A stretch of 64,000 bases of DNA from Epiperipatus broadwayi. Its lineage: Eukaryota; Onychophora; Udeonychophora; Euonychophora; Peripatidae. Made by a program: the position numbers and the translations under genes. This document shows positions 1-12,345 of this stretch, piece by piece; the stretch's first letter is position 1, and each line of letters starts with the position of its first letter. Below the pieces are notes generated by a model. It searched no databases. It worked only from the letters and a program-made list of their open reading frames with translations, and had not been told where the DNA came from. The stretch spans positions 10,721,845 to 10,785,844 of the forward strand of contig JAQFVV010000027.1 of the NCBI GenBank assembly GCA_028023455.1. The letters are read 5' to 3'.

Positions 1-294
1 GGCATGATATTTGATGTAAAAAAAATGTTACTTGTGTTAAGTTTTGATAGGTATTAGACATTAAAACTGCTATTTTGGATGTTCTAGCTGATCATATTAA
101 TCATGTATGAAATTTCCTTATGTGAAGAGGATACAAGTAATTTTTTTGTGGGTTCAAAAAGAATATCATGATTCTGATAATTATATTATTAATGACTTAA
201 ATGTAGAGAAACATCTATATATTTTCTGGTATCTGGATAATTAAATAAATATGGATTTAAGTGCAGAAATTCCGATTGGTGGTTGAAGATTAAT

Positions 295-421
295 TGCAAT
301 CTTTTTAAATAAGGCAAAACTCTCCATACAGTAGTGCCACACTGTGCCAACCAGAGTAATCAATGGATGCCAGAAGGCTTGTGCTAATATAAGAGATAGT
401 GATAATGCAATCTTTTTAAAT
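295..421 (+). mobile_element. Family A short retroposon with 16-bp target duplication
   Basis: A 95-base insertion (311-405) lies between exact direct repeats TGCAATCTTTTTAAAT at 295-310 and 406-421. It starts with AAGGCAAAACTCTCC, the same 5' end as the other family A copies, and ends with the family tail (GTGCTAATATAAGAGATAGTGATAA). The right arm of the hairpin and the ribozyme segment are missing, so this is an internally deleted copy. A 16-bp duplication fits target-primed reverse transcription. Confidence 0.8.
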
Positions 422-1124
422 CTTTTTTAATAAATTTAATATAACATGGGAAGTGAAAAACTATTACCATCTTATTGCTTTGCCTGGTTTTATGCAGTTG
501 TAGAGTGTTTGTCTCAAAAGGTAAAGATCCATGAATTGAAACACAACTCTATCACTTCCAGTACTCAACTGTTACCTGATAATGCACTTGATTATTTTTA
601 TATAAACATTTTTTAATTCAGTGTGTGATACATTTTATATGAAAATATTTTGAATAGAGCTAGTATTTTGGTCGTGTTTTAACTAGAGATACAGAAATTT
701 AAATGTTTTCTTTAATTATATTAATTCTACTCATTTAAATATAGACTTAGATTTCCAGTTTGAGAATGTTAAACAGCTTTTTGTTTCTTAATGGTCCGGA
801 TGACAGCTTCTCAAAACTATTGAATATTTGAAAATGTATAGAGTCATAAGTTGTACTAAGTATCTACTCCTTAAATTTATAAATATAAAAAAGTATGTAG
901 TTAAATTATCCTGAAATATTATTGCTATCAGATACAGCAAAAATACTTTGGATGACTTTATTTCTCCTTTCAATGCAATGGTACAGTGACCAAATCTGAA
1001 GCTCACTTCCATGAATTACGATCCACCCTCTCACTTTTGTTGTCTGAATTTTTTACTAATTCTCCAGCAACAAATAGACTGTTATATTTAATCATTTTAT
1101 TGAGTAGGTGTTTCCAGTTTTATA
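422..1124. other. AT-rich non-coding stretch with a SINE remnant
   Basis: No gene is supported here. About 493-575 resembles the head of the tRNA-derived SINE family seen elsewhere (a GTTGTAGAGTG A-box-like start, later CTCTATCACTTCC). The short open frames in this stretch show no recognisable protein. Confidence 0.4.
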
Positions 1125-1790
1125 CATATATATATGATAAACAAAACAAGTTATAAATTTCATAACTTGCTCTTAGCTTGCATTTTATGATCACTAGATG
1201 GAGCTTTACCAATAGCTCACTAAACTAGCTTTGTTTATGTAAATGCTGAGAGAGATAGAATTTAATATCTCTTTCATTGTCTCCAACCTTTAGACCATGG
1301 TTTTGAGCTAGTTGGCCCACGTCATTAAAGGGTAGAAGACTAGAAACTAGATCTAAATACCAACTCTACAATGAGCATTTATGAAACACATTTCTATCAG
1401 CCTGAAAGCCTGAATTTTTCAGATACATAAATATCTTCAAATCCAGTCAAACAAACTAGATAGCTATATGGGTCTGAATTCAGTACAGTTTCACCATATA
1501 GTAAAAGCCTCTGCAATCTATATCATTGCAAAAACATTCAAGGGTACATTTATGATAAACAAAACAAGTTATAAATTTTGTAACTTGCTCTTAGCTTGAA
1601 TTTTATGATCACTAGATGGAGCTTTACCAATACTCACTAACAAGCTTTGTTTACATAAACGCTGAGAAAGAAAGGTTGGAGACAACAAAAGAAATATTGA
1701 ATTCTATCTCTCTCGGCGTTTATGTAAACAAAGCTTGTTAGAGAGCTATTGGTAAAGCTCCATCTAGTGATCATATATATATAGGGATGA
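1125..1790 (-). mobile_element. Family C hairpin repeat, duplicated copy
   Basis: Bases from about 1131-1290 and 1547-1675 are direct copies of one sequence. Bases 1604-1680 and about 1700-1775 form an inverted repeat (TGATCACTAGATGGAGCTTT and its complement). Read on the minus strand, the order is hairpin and then a tail that ends in ACTTGTTTTGTTTATCA. This matches the tail of the family C element at 24.3 kb. The outer flanks are both TA microsatellite, so a target duplication cannot be called securely. Composite hairpin/tail/partial hairpin/tail structure is my reading. Confidence 0.6.
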
Positions 1791-1938
1791 TTTCCAAATA
1801 TTCTATAATTTTTGAAAATCAAGAAGTACTAATACTAAAGATATGATTTTTGTTCATATTAATTCCAAAAACAAAAAAAAATTGTAGTGACAATGATTTA
1901 TTTATCTTTTTTGTTTATTAAGATATTTCATTCAAACA

Positions 1939-2363
1939 TAGGCCAAACTCTCCATACAGTAGCACTATTCAGTGCAATCCAGAGTAATCAATGGCTGCAG
2001 AAAGGTTTGTGAATAAAACCTCTATCTAGTGCCTACTCATCCAATATGATCAGACTAGTTTCTAGCTTGTGGCTTTCATCAGTGAGGAGCCTTGGATTTG
2101 AGAGCACTGCACCTAGATCTTAGAAACTAATGCAACCTTCCAGCAGCCACCTTTTATCTTATTAGCTAACTATAAATCTTTGAGTCCAAAATGGAAACAT
2201 AATAATGTTTTCAATTCTAGCTCATTAGCTTGTATAGTCATATAGGTTAGAACTCAGTTCAGCATCCATACTTTTTGGTGTCTTTGGTTCATTAATAATC
2301 ACAGTAACGATAATTCTATTGGTCAGGATTGGTATTAAACTTCTAAACATCACATGATCACTA
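1939..2363 (-). mobile_element. Family A copy with decayed ribozyme
   Basis: The stretch runs from GGCCAAACTCTCCATACAG to ATCACATGATCA and aligns over its whole length with the 29.3 kb family A unit, in antisense orientation. The minus-strand hammerhead core is recognisable (CTGATGA complement at 2076-2082, GAAA nearby), but stem II is reduced to about 3 bp and distal stem I pairing is lost. It is probably inactive. The 3' tail is missing or diverged. Confidence 0.7.
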
Positions 2364-3129
2364 ACTGAAAAAGGTTAATAGCCTTTTTTGTAGTTATATA
2401 CTATTTTCATCTTCTAATTGAATTATTACTTTTTTAAAATAAATTCAGCTGTTAGTAATAATATACAAGTTAATACAAAATCCAACATTTTCAGGAGTAC
2501 TATTTGTCTCTCTTCTTCAGATACTGCTGTCTTGGTCAGTGACAGTACTAATGCAGGAATGAATAAATGTCTTTTACATACAAATGCTGAGTTTAAGGTG
2601 ATCTTTTAACCAATTAGTCTAGTTGATTAAAGTGGCAGTTTAAATTCTTGTTTTAGTATTGACACTGCTCAGACCAGTAACAACAGAAAATGAAAGTATC
2701 ATAATATATCTCAAAACATTGTTTTTTTTTAGTAATTTGTGCATTATTACTAACTGTTGAAAATATTTGGAAAAATGTAAATAAATTTTGATTTTTTTTT
2801 AACAACCAATTAAAAGATGGAAATAGCCCAATGTATTATTACAATAGAATACTATCACCACAAACCTTCAGATAAACATTGGTGGTTATTTGTTTAAAAA
2901 AATTGCTTGTTATTTATTAAAAGTCATTACTATTACATGTCTGATATCAGAGGAAACCATGATTAAAATCTGAAATATTTGAAAACGGATGATAAACAAT
3001 GAATAAATATCAGCTCCACTTTTTTCTCTCTCATTTCTACGACAATCAAAATCAGCCATCAAAGTGTGAAGTTAAAACTATCCTTTTGGTTTTTAGATTT
3101 GTAACATGTTGATAATTGTGCATTTTTTT
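2364..3129. other. AT-rich non-coding stretch
   Basis: I see no gene, hairpin or repeat that I can name. One 63-codon open frame (2418-2609) has no recognisable domain and is treated as chance. Confidence 0.4.
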
Positions 3130-3400
3130 AAATTCAAAAATAACTTATAGAATGATTTTAATGCAATCTGTAAAGACTTTGATTTAATAATTGATATTCA
3201 AAAACTTAGTTTCTTTATCAAAAAATTTAGAAGAAAATTATTTAAAACCTTTGTCTTGCCTTAGCTAATGAAAATGTGGATCAATATAAATATTGTAATA
3301 GCTTTTTATTACAAAGATCAATGTTGAAATGCAAACTAGACTGCAAAGTATTTCTGTCAGTATTAAGGAATTAAAGGATAGGTTGCCTTACTATAATGAT
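3130..3400 (+). pseudogene. Decayed LINE reverse transcriptase fragment
   Basis: Short in-frame pieces read like NDFNAICKDFDLIIDIQK, which resembles the segment just after the catalytic DD of LINE reverse transcriptases (KDFGLTI...KKT). A later piece reads RLQSISVSIKELK. Stops and frame breaks interrupt it. The same family occurs at 41.6-42.2 kb (NDLNAMYKDFDLTINVEK). It is a fossil with no coding capacity. Confidence 0.5.
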
Positions 3401-3925
3401 ATATTAGTTGTGTGTAGATTCTTACAAATTTATTGAAGTAAAATATAAAAGGTACATATCAATGTAATATAAACATTCTTTGCAAAATACAGTGATAACA
3501 TAATAAGAAAAATTGCTGAATTTTTCAGTCTTTCTAGACAGGATAGTGTTAAATACATATTATAAAAATGCATGTTCAATTGGATTGGGTAGGATTTACA
3601 AGAAATGAGGAATTATAAATCATGAGTATTGTTTTCATTGGAGGAAGCAAAGTACTTCATGCATCACATAAAGCATTTCAAGGATACTTCATAAGATAAG
3701 ATCAATTACTTTGAAAACAATTGTTAGTCTCACTGATAAGTAACTAATTTTTTCAGTCTACAAAATATTCATCCAAATTATTATTTGATTAAAAGGATCC
3801 AAAATTCTTTTTGAAGTTTTTAAGCATTGGTTTTCAATTTTTTAGTTTCATAAATATGGTGTGATGGGTTTCATATGAGGAGAAATATTTTATTATAGAA
3901 TTTTCATATACCCCCCCCCCCATTT
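3401..3925. other. AT-rich non-coding stretch with poly-C tract
   Basis: No gene is supported. A run of ten C lies at 3911-3920. Similar C runs occur at about 5911 and 63666. Confidence 0.4.
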
Positions 3926-3929
3926 AATT

Positions 3930-4050
3930 ACTCAGCTTGCTGCATGGGATTTGGTCAATGAAAGACCTGGATTTCAAGATATATGGATTGCAATGCAGCT
4001 CTATCACTTCCTGATCTTAGACTTCTTGGGAATTTCTAGCAATATTTGTT
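3930..4050 (+). repeat. tRNA-derived SINE remnant
   Basis: An order of elements shared with other SINE copies here: a tRNA-like head (GGTCAATGAAAGACCTGG), then CTCTATCACTTCCTGATC and TTGGGAATTTCTAGCAAT. The B box is degenerate. Related copies lie at 22.7, 23.9, 39.7 and 53.3 kb. Confidence 0.45.
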
Positions 4051-4489
4051 ATTCTTTATTACAATATTAATTGTATTTCTTATTTATTTTTCTATTTCTC
4101 TTTTTTTTTTTCAATATTCATTCTATTATCACTGTTTTTGACTTCTCAAATAATATACCATACAGTATTAGAATCTTTATTAAAGTGATGCAAAGTTGAA
4201 ATTCAATTAAAAATTATCTTTCAGTATTTTAACACATTGCTCTAATTAGAATAAGTTGAACATGAATTCATGGTTATATCAGTTATTTCATAGATCTGTA
4301 CCAAATGTCATGCATTATATCTACTAGTAAAAGGCATCTTCCACATAATTCATCCATTTATTTTCTTGTTATTTTGATCTATAAAAGATTTTATGTTATA
4401 ATAAACAAAATTGCCACTACAGTAAATATCCCAATGTTCATTTTACAAATATATGTTTTTAAATTGCATTGTGGGATTAGCTGTAACAT

Positions 4490-4690
4490 ATCCACTAACC
4501 ACTCCCATTGTCTGGATTTGAATCCAGACCAAACAAAACTTGATCAAGTTTTTAGTTTTTAATCAGTCTTGGGAACTTTGCGTTCAGGTAGTCAATTTAT
4601 AGCTAAGCTAGATAACCATTAAATATAATTGGTAAATTAGTATTTAGCTTAGCTAGAGGATAAAATAAAAATGGAAAAGTACTCCATTCC
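4490..4690 (+). repeat. tRNA-derived SINE with clear B box
   Basis: CTGGATTTGAATCCAGA matches a pol III B box within a T-arm stem (TCTGGATT/AATCCAGA). It is followed by the SINE body (TTTTTAATCAGTCTTGGGAA, then AGTCAATTTATAGCTAAGC) that recurs at 37.3 and 53.7 kb. Confidence 0.55.
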
Positions 4691-7600
4691 TGGGAAATAA
4701 TTTTTTTTCTTTACAGAGCTCTGCGAGAAATTGCTGCTGTTTTATTTTTTAACTTATTCTATTTAACATTTTTCAAACACAATCAAATAATTTAAAAATT
4801 CAAAGTAATTATTTTCCTTTTACAATAAAATTACATTTATTTGATGAAACCTAATTCTTATAAATTAACAATTAATAAACAAATTAGAAATCTATCTAAA
4901 AGCAATAATATTTTATGGGATGGTGAATTTTCAAGTTTATATATAATTTTGTCATTAAAAATGACTATATTAAATAATAATTGAATTAGTGATCACTTAA
5001 AGTACCAGAAATAATTGTTTGAGTTTTGTTCCAGTAATCTTCAATTTTTGAGACCCTTATTTTAACCTAGGGCATAACATATGAGTCACTATTTATTTTA
5101 TGATAGAGTTCAATAATTAAATGATGGACAACTAAGCTAAAAGTCCATGATTGTAGCAAACGTCTTATGATCTCCCAACAAAAAACTATTTGATTATACA
5201 TTTTAAATATATGTATAAGAAATGTCTAATGTGTTTATTTTTTACAACTCTAGCCTTTTTTATTTTTATTTTTAAACAAAATATTTTCCCTGTATGGCTC
5301 ATTTTAGAGCATGCTCAAAAACTTTTTTCAATTGACTAATTAATGTACATATTATTTTGTTATATATTGTGGGAGAAAAGGGAAGTCTGGTAAATTGTAG
5401 CTTTGTATGATATAAAGGAGGAAGAGTTGAAAACTATGATAACTCACTTTAAAGATGTTCTTTGCTCATAGGTTAACTGAAGTAATTAGGTGATAGATGG
5501 CACCCTGTATTTTTGATAAAATATACCCTATAATCTACCAAAGATGTGTTCCTGTTAAATTAAAACAAAATTACTATATCAATTGTTAAATTTAAAAAAT
5601 AAGGAATGAATTCTGATAAATTTCATTAAGAAGCTTTATTTCAATTTTTTTATATATATTATAACATGGGGAAGTGACGAATTGCTCCTAAAATTGTCAT
5701 ACTTAATTCAATTCAGCATGTTTCTTTTTGCCTGCAGTTTCTTTTTTTTTTTTTTTTGGTAAATTGTCATAATGATAAAAAATTTGGGGCCTTCCTGTCA
5801 CCAAACGTAATGCAAGACTATTTCCAAAGGTACAGGATTCTGCCCTCCTGGAAGTTCTGCGATAATAGTTACAATATGATTGAATAAAATATAAATATTG
5901 TATTTATATACCCCCCCCCCGCTTTTTCTGTTAATAAGTTAATCCAAAGAAAAATAAAAATAAACTATAAATATTGAAATTAATTTTTCCACATTGATTT
6001 CTTTTTTTAAAATAATAGTAATAAAAAATTAAATGTAATTATTAAATAGACATTTCATAGCAGACATTTTTTGTAAACGTTTTTGCCCTCACCTCCAAAC
6101 TGTAGATTTAAAAAAATATGGCCTGCCATCTTAATGTACTTAAAAACTCGCAAGTGCCATATTTTCTTATATATATGGTTAGGACAGGTCTCATAGATGA
6201 GGTGGCAAGAGGTCTGCCTCAGACTCCAAATTAAAATGGGTACTAAAATGATACATTATATTTGGATATATATAACAATTTTTATTTAATACATATATTT
6301 CCCCCTATTGCATTCATTGCTTTGTTCTGTACAACATCTTGATTGAGCCTTTCCAATAATTTTAAAATGCAGCAATTTTTAAGACTCGCCTAGGGCATTA
6401 AAATGGATCAACCAATTTCTTTATTATATGCATAAACCCATATAATATAACTAGTATTATATATTATAACAGTATACATATATGCCATTACATCACTTTC
6501 AAATAAAAGTGAAAAAATAAAAATAAAATCACTCTCAGGTAGAAATACATGTATAAAAAAAGAATTTAATAATTTTATTTAAATTAATATATATATACTG
6601 CACAGATGGTAAACTAATTATATAATTATTTAAAGTTAAAAATCTAAAAAACAAGATTGATTTTAATCTAAAAGAATAATAAAAGAAAAGCTGTTAATTC
6701 GTTTTTTTTTAATCTTAGAATGAAAATGATTATCTATAATGACATAATAGCAAACAGACTCTTGGGCATAAAGTCAGATAAGAGATAAATTAAAAAATAC
6801 TAATAATAAAATTTTGAGTTCCCGCTCTAAAGCAAGATGTCCAATAATGATGGAAATAAAAACATGGTCCACAGAGAAAAGTTATCATTGCCAATAAGAA
6901 CAGTGCCAAGACAGCAAGATTGATCCTGGAATTTAATGATAAGAATTCAAAAATGATATAAAAATAAAACTTTTAAGTGGAGATTACATTTGGATTGCTC
7001 TTGCTGATTGCATGTTATTTAAATATATTTATAAGTGTATTATGGATCTCCAAAATGTAGGGTCACATAATAAATTACATTTCCCATATTTGCACAAGCT
7101 GAGGCAGCCTCCAGAATTATGGTTCACGGAAACTGGCCAGCAATGTATTTGTCTCCACCTAAGACAAAATCAATATAGAATGGAAGGAACTGTGAACATA
7201 GTTGTGTGATGTATTAAGGACTACAAAGATGGACTTCAATAAACCTACAGCATTGGAAAGTATGAATTTTGGCTTTAATTGAACTTTAATTATATAATAC
7301 AAACTTTTCCAAGTAGTAATATTAAATGTAGTCACTTAATTTTAAAATAAATCTTTTATCTTACTAAAATTTTATTATATTTTTTTATATATGTTTTTGA
7401 TATCATTACCATTCTTGTAAATTTCATTTAAATTAATTATTTAAAATAGGAGTAAATGGCTGCATAGATTCATAAGATTATGTTAGTTTAAGTGTGTTAA
7501 TTTTGGACTAATTGTTTCATAGTTAAATCGGTGTTAGTGGATAGATATACTGGTGTTTTATGTTAATGTAATCTGAGTAGGTGCATTAGATACTCATTCC

Positions 7601-8335
7601 CTTGTACAGCATTAGCATACAGGAAATAATACCCTCCTGAACGTATGGCCCAAAAGTGTAGCCATCGTGTTGTCAGTGGCCATAGACGTATTTCCTACGC
7701 CATTGATTTTTTTACACCTGGTTGGGACAGTAAGTCAGCAAAGACTGCTATCCCTATTTACAGAACATCTCATATATATATATCAAATAATTTCGTTTTT
7801 GTATCACCAATTGGGCAGTGGATCGTTCCTGTCTGTTGGTGAAATTTGTTAATAATCATGGGGAAGATGCTCATTCCTTCCCACCATGAATCTTTATTTC
7901 TCTAATGATATATTGCTACAGATGCAAAATTCCTGTCAGCATGATTGTGTTATGCTAACAATCTCATTTTGCATTGGTCACATCGGTATATCAGTAAGCT
8001 AGCATAACGCTATGATTTAAACACGAGATTTTAGCCTAAGGTTAAGAAGGATTGGGTTGGTTATATGCGTAATCTATGTAGCGTATTTACTCTTAGTAAA
8101 ATATTAAAATTGTATTAAATCTTAAATGTACCCATCTGTGCATATAACTTAAATCAAATATATTTAACAATAAATTTAATCTTCTAACGTTTGTATTTAT
8201 TAGTGTGCATGCATAATAAAATATATATGTGTGTGCGTAATAAAATATGTTTAATTAAATTTTTGGCAGTAACATATATTTTATTAATATTTTAACTAAG
8301 GACTAGAAATTTTAAATATACAGTGCGATATTATA
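4691..8335. other. AT-rich non-coding stretch, no gene seen
   Basis: It contains homopolymer runs (poly-T at about 5741-5757, poly-C at about 5911) and TA-rich microsatellites. Two slightly GC-richer islands, about 7090-7210 and 7640-7860, contain open frames of about 65 codons without recognisable domains. I could not assign them. Confidence 0.4.
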
Positions 8336-8339
8336 AGCT

Positions 8340-8482
8340 CAAATTCTCCCTGAGCTAGTGACTGGGGCTTTCGGTTCGATAAAAGTTGAACCTCACTCGT
8401 ATGTATCTGCCGCCTTTATAAATTCTCTAGGTTCGAATAGCCTAGTGACGCCCTGATATGGCAGATAGGTTTGTGAAGTTCC
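8340..8482 (+). repeat. Family D tRNA-like SINE
   Basis: The copy starts CTCCCTGAGCTAGTGACTGG (A-box-like) and contains CTAGGTTCGAATAGCCTAG at about 8428-8446, a B box inside a short stem. A diverged copy lies in the opposite orientation at 32.46-32.64 kb, matching in order GTCACTAGCTCA, GGCAGATAC and CTAGGC...GCCTAG. It is GC-richer than its surroundings. Confidence 0.6.
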
Positions 8483-8489
8483 GTCGACT

Positions 8490-11170
8490 GTTATAATATA
8501 TATATATAGGAATTATTAAGATAATGTATATTAGAATTATTTTATTAAGTTTGTCATTAGAAAGATGAACTTGAGAATTACATTCTGGTCCTTCCTTAGA
8601 TCGAAACTGAACCTGTCAATTTTAGTATTAAACATCACATGATTTTTATAAGGACTAAGTATTTGAATATTTATTTATTTATTTTGCCATTATAAAAATA
8701 AAAAAAGCTAACTGTCAAGTTGCCATCATGAATGATTTAAATTAGCTAGTTAATATTAAAATGATTAATTTTACTTGCTGATTATCATTAAATATATTTT
8801 CCCTGACAGCAGCGAATTAAACTTCTCTCTATGTTGATTTATTTAAATTAGTAAACGGATTCTAAAAAGAATGGGAATTTTTTCAATAACATCAAGCTGT
8901 AGTTAAATAATAAAATAAATAAAAAAGAAAGTCGGAAATTAGAGCTTAATTTATTTTTTGTATCCTTGTTCTGCATATAAATATATATTTTAATTAAGAT
9001 ACTTTAATTTTAAGACTTAAAAATAAAAATTCTCTATAAAAAATAAAAGTACTATTTTCCCTTTTGTTTGTTTATAAAAAGTAAACACTAAGTCAGTTGA
9101 TATATGATATGCATCCAGAATCATGCGTATCTGAATGTAATATCCCTCAAATAGCATATGTTCTATTCATTCACTTTTCGTACAGGACTTAAATTCATGA
9201 CTTATCACTAGAAATTATCACTTAAATTGTTGATAAAAATTTCTTCAAAATGATGGTTTGCACCGATCATCATAATATAATGGAAATATATGAAGTCCTA
9301 AGATATTTATCAAAGCGCTTCAGACAATAATATATAATTGGATGAATGCCCAACAACATGATGAATTATGTCATTGGCTTGCAGAATCTAGAGAAATGGC
9401 ATGCAGCTTCAGACAGCTATATGCAACTGGATGGATATCAGGCAAAGTGATGATTTATTTCTTTGGCAGTTTGCAACTCATCAGAAATCTAAATTGTTTC
9501 AAAACGGAAATGTAGATTTTTTTATATTCAAATCTGTAGGCTGAGTAAAATTTTCTTCCAATATTGTTAAACATCTCAAAAAAAAAAAAAAGAACCTTCC
9601 TGCAACCCTATCCCTTTCAGACATCTAAAAATTACAATTCTGTACTTATTTTCTATAATCCTTTTCTAAACCACTTGCAAGATAACTGATCAACATCTCT
9701 CAGATTCTAGGAATATTTAATACATGTTTTACAGCAACTAATTTTAAAATATAGTTACTCTTTTGAAGTGTAACTATATTTATAACTTGCCTTGACTAAA
9801 ATCTAGTTTGTTTTAAACTGATTTTTTAAATTATCTTTGATGTTTAGGACTAAAAATCTTAAATTAGCAATTGACATTTGTGCATGGCTTAGAAGAATAA
9901 ATAACGTCTAATTTTTCTATTAACATGCATTCATTCCCAAAGCAACTAGAACAAATTATAGGACTTTAGTTGACCGCTTCTAGAAGGATAGGCACTGGGA
10001 TGAAGTTATATTTTCCATAGTTTATAAAATATATATTTTTTAAATTATTTTATAAAATTCTCAAAAAGTTATTCTCTCTCATAATGTGGATACTAGCATC
10101 ATTCAATAGGATCCAGGATATTCTGTACAAATTGGCACAGTGATAAAGAGATGTATGAGGAAAGTAAAAACCAAAACTTCAGTTAAAATATACTGAATGA
10201 ACCTATTGTGCACAGTTTGCTATTTTTGTACTAAAACATCATATCAATTTTTAATTATAAGTCAGAAATGACTATGCTATTTTATTTAGTAGGCTACTTC
10301 ATGATATCGATGCTCCATGTAATTTCTCAGCTCAAATAATAATTTTTGTAATTTTGAGAAACTCTAGATATATACTAGTTATATTTATGAGACATATACT
10401 CAAAGATATAGTTACCTTCTTGTTTTTGGCATGCTGTAAACAAGTTAAAATTTTGACACTACCTTCTTCCAGGCAACAAACAAAATTAATGGATAAATCT
10501 TGCATGACATTGATGAAATAAATTAATAGCAACGTAATATAGTTGCAAAACCAATCAGGGGTCTAAACATTTATCTGCTTGATTCTATTGCTACAACTCT
10601 GCTTATTTCTACACCTGTGCTTTTTTAATACTATGAAAAGTTTCCAGTTCTATCATCCCCAAGACCATTAAATTATTTAATCAAAAAACTTCTTTTTCCA
10701 ACTTCTTGGATTAAAAAAACTATTTTCAAATAGTCCTTCACTCATTTTTTGATTTGGTTGTTTATTTATTGTAGGCAAAATCTTTATTTAAGAATTTATG
10801 CAAAACAATTGGGAAAATTTTACCAGTTAATTTTATAGTAGTAATAATCTACCATTTCTGGCTAGAAAAATTTCATTCTTAAACTTTTATGTTGTGAAAA
10901 TACAGTGTTTATATTTAATATTAGTCAGAGTTCTTCTGAAGATAATACGTTGGCATTTATTTTATTTATTTATTTGCTTTTTTGGGTTATTAGTGATTAA
11001 GTCTTTTAAATGTTGATTTGAATTAATTTTATAGAAGTTATTAGAAATCTTAAGAAACCATTTTGAAAAGCTTTCTGGTAATGTGACCTACTATTCTGTG
11101 GCAAGTTCTAGAATGAAGATTGGCAGTACTGAAAAGTAGATATTTTAGCAAGTCATAAACAAATTAATTT
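8490..11170. other. AT-rich non-coding stretch, no gene seen
   Basis: Unique-looking AT-rich DNA with poly-A at about 9577-9592. No exon-like open frame or recognisable repeat was found. Confidence 0.4.
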
Positions 11171-11254
11171 ATTATAATCTCTTGTAATAACTGAAACACA
11201 TGCTTATAACACTGATACACTTAAACACATATATGCTGAAAAGATAAATAATCA

Positions 11255-11305
11255 CCAATATACGTATTTCATGCTAAACCAGCAATCATCAGTTGGTCCA
11301 GATTA
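11255..11305 (-). ncRNA. Type I hammerhead ribozyme (family B1, left arm)
   Basis: On the minus strand, the core CTGATGA is at 11286-11292, then stem II TGCU/AGCA with loop GGUUU, then GAAA at 11267-11270. Stem III is AUA/UAU with a CG loop, and the cleavage triplet is AUA followed by UUGG, which pairs with CCAA upstream of the core. The 10.1-11.1 position is U-U where family copy 35.9 kb has G-C, so activity may be reduced. It lies inside the long inverted repeat. Confidence 0.7.
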
Positions 11306-11583
11306 TCATCTCTACACATATATACTATAAGTGCTCAGATATACATTAATATAGACAATCCTAGTACTTTAATGGACAGGCTTCAATCTACTCCACACTC
11401 CAACTCTTCAACCATCCATCCAATTGAAAATCTAATGATGGAATGCTCAAAGGCCACCCTGAGGCCGAGATTCTTGTCACACCCATGTTGACCTAAGGTC
11501 AATCTGAACCCACAGTACATTAAAGTACTAGGATTGTCTATATTAATGTATATTTGAGCACTTATAGTATATATGTGTAGAGA

Positions 11584-11645
11584 TGATAATCTGGACCAAC
11601 TGATGATTGCTGGTTTAGCATGAAATTACATATATTGGTGATTAT
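11584..11645 (+). ncRNA. Type I hammerhead ribozyme (family B1, right arm)
   Basis: Core CTGATGA is at 11600-11606, followed by stem II (TGCT, loop GGTTT, AGCA) and GAAA. Stem I pairs ACCAA with TTGGT, then a 3-nt bulge (UGG), then GATAATC with GATTAT beyond the cleavage site. Stem III has only 2 clean pairs in this copy because of a U-U mismatch. It is nearly complementary to the left-arm ribozyme, so a read-through RNA would hide both in duplex. Confidence 0.7.
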
Positions 11646-12014
11646 TTATCTTTTCAGCATATATGTGTTTAAGTGTATCAGTGTTATTAGATGGAGTGGA
11701 GAGTGGTGGGTCGTGTGAAAGTCTGTGCTTATACCCTAATATTATAATCTCTTGTTTAACTTTATGCACACATACTTATATGTATTAATAAGATATTCCA
11801 GCTTTAAAACTTTATCGTAGTGAGAGAATAATCTTACACTGCAGACTTGGGTATTCTTCTGTGGTTTTCCAGCCATCTTTTCCGATATAAGATTACCAGC
11901 AAAAGTTTTCAATTTATAAATAATTTTTTATTCAGCATTTCTACATTTGAATGTTATTTGCTGTCAAAATAAGAGTCATAGATCACATGACCCTATCTCT
12001 TAAGCTTGTAAGTT

Positions 12015-12345
12015 ATAAACAATGAGGATTGCTAATTCCTCTACAAGCTTTGTGATAAATGCTTAGCCAGAGCCAGCACTTACAATATCTCTGTCAGGAA
12101 CCCCTCCCCAAACCCCTGACCATGTTTTCGTGCTTTGGCACTCCTCAGAGGGGTGTCAGGGTACCTCTCCCCAAACCTCTAACCATGGTTTCATGCTTTG
12201 GCACTCCTCAGAGAGGTGTCAGGGTGAAACCATGGTCAGGGGTTTGGGGAGGGGTTCCTGACAGAGATATTTTAAGTGCTGGCTCTGGCTAAGCATTTAT
12301 CACAAAGCTTGTAGAGGAATTGGCAATCCTCATTGTTTATTTGCT
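12015..12345. repeat. GC-rich long hairpin
   Basis: Arms at about 12020-12120 and 12235-12345 are near-perfect inverted repeats (ATAAACAATGAGGATTGC at the outer left, its complement at the outer right). The centre is much GC-richer than the neighbourhood and holds a tandem duplication of a segment around TGCTTTGGCACTCCTCAGAG. The 77-codon open frame across it is a by-product. No target duplication was identified. It could be a foldback element or a hairpin retroposon whose tail I cannot delimit. Confidence 0.65.

Larger units (their letters stand above)
11171..11755 (+). mobile_element. Family B1 retroposon with inverted hammerhead pair
   Basis: A 555-base insertion (11186-11740) is flanked by exact direct repeats ATTATAATCTCTTGT (11171-11185 and 11741-11755). 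Inverted arms lie at about 11208-11374 and 11518-11695 around a GC-richer loop. After the right arm comes an unpaired tail (GGAGAGTGGTGGGTCGTGTG and on) that recurs at 25.8 kb (+) and 35.8 kb (-). Each arm contains a hammerhead motif, one per strand. The 15-bp duplication points to retroposition. Confidence 0.85.

Noticed and set aside
11171-11755. MITE or DNA transposon explanation for the hairpin
   Set aside because: A 15-bp target duplication and an unpaired one-sided tail do not fit cut-and-paste elements.
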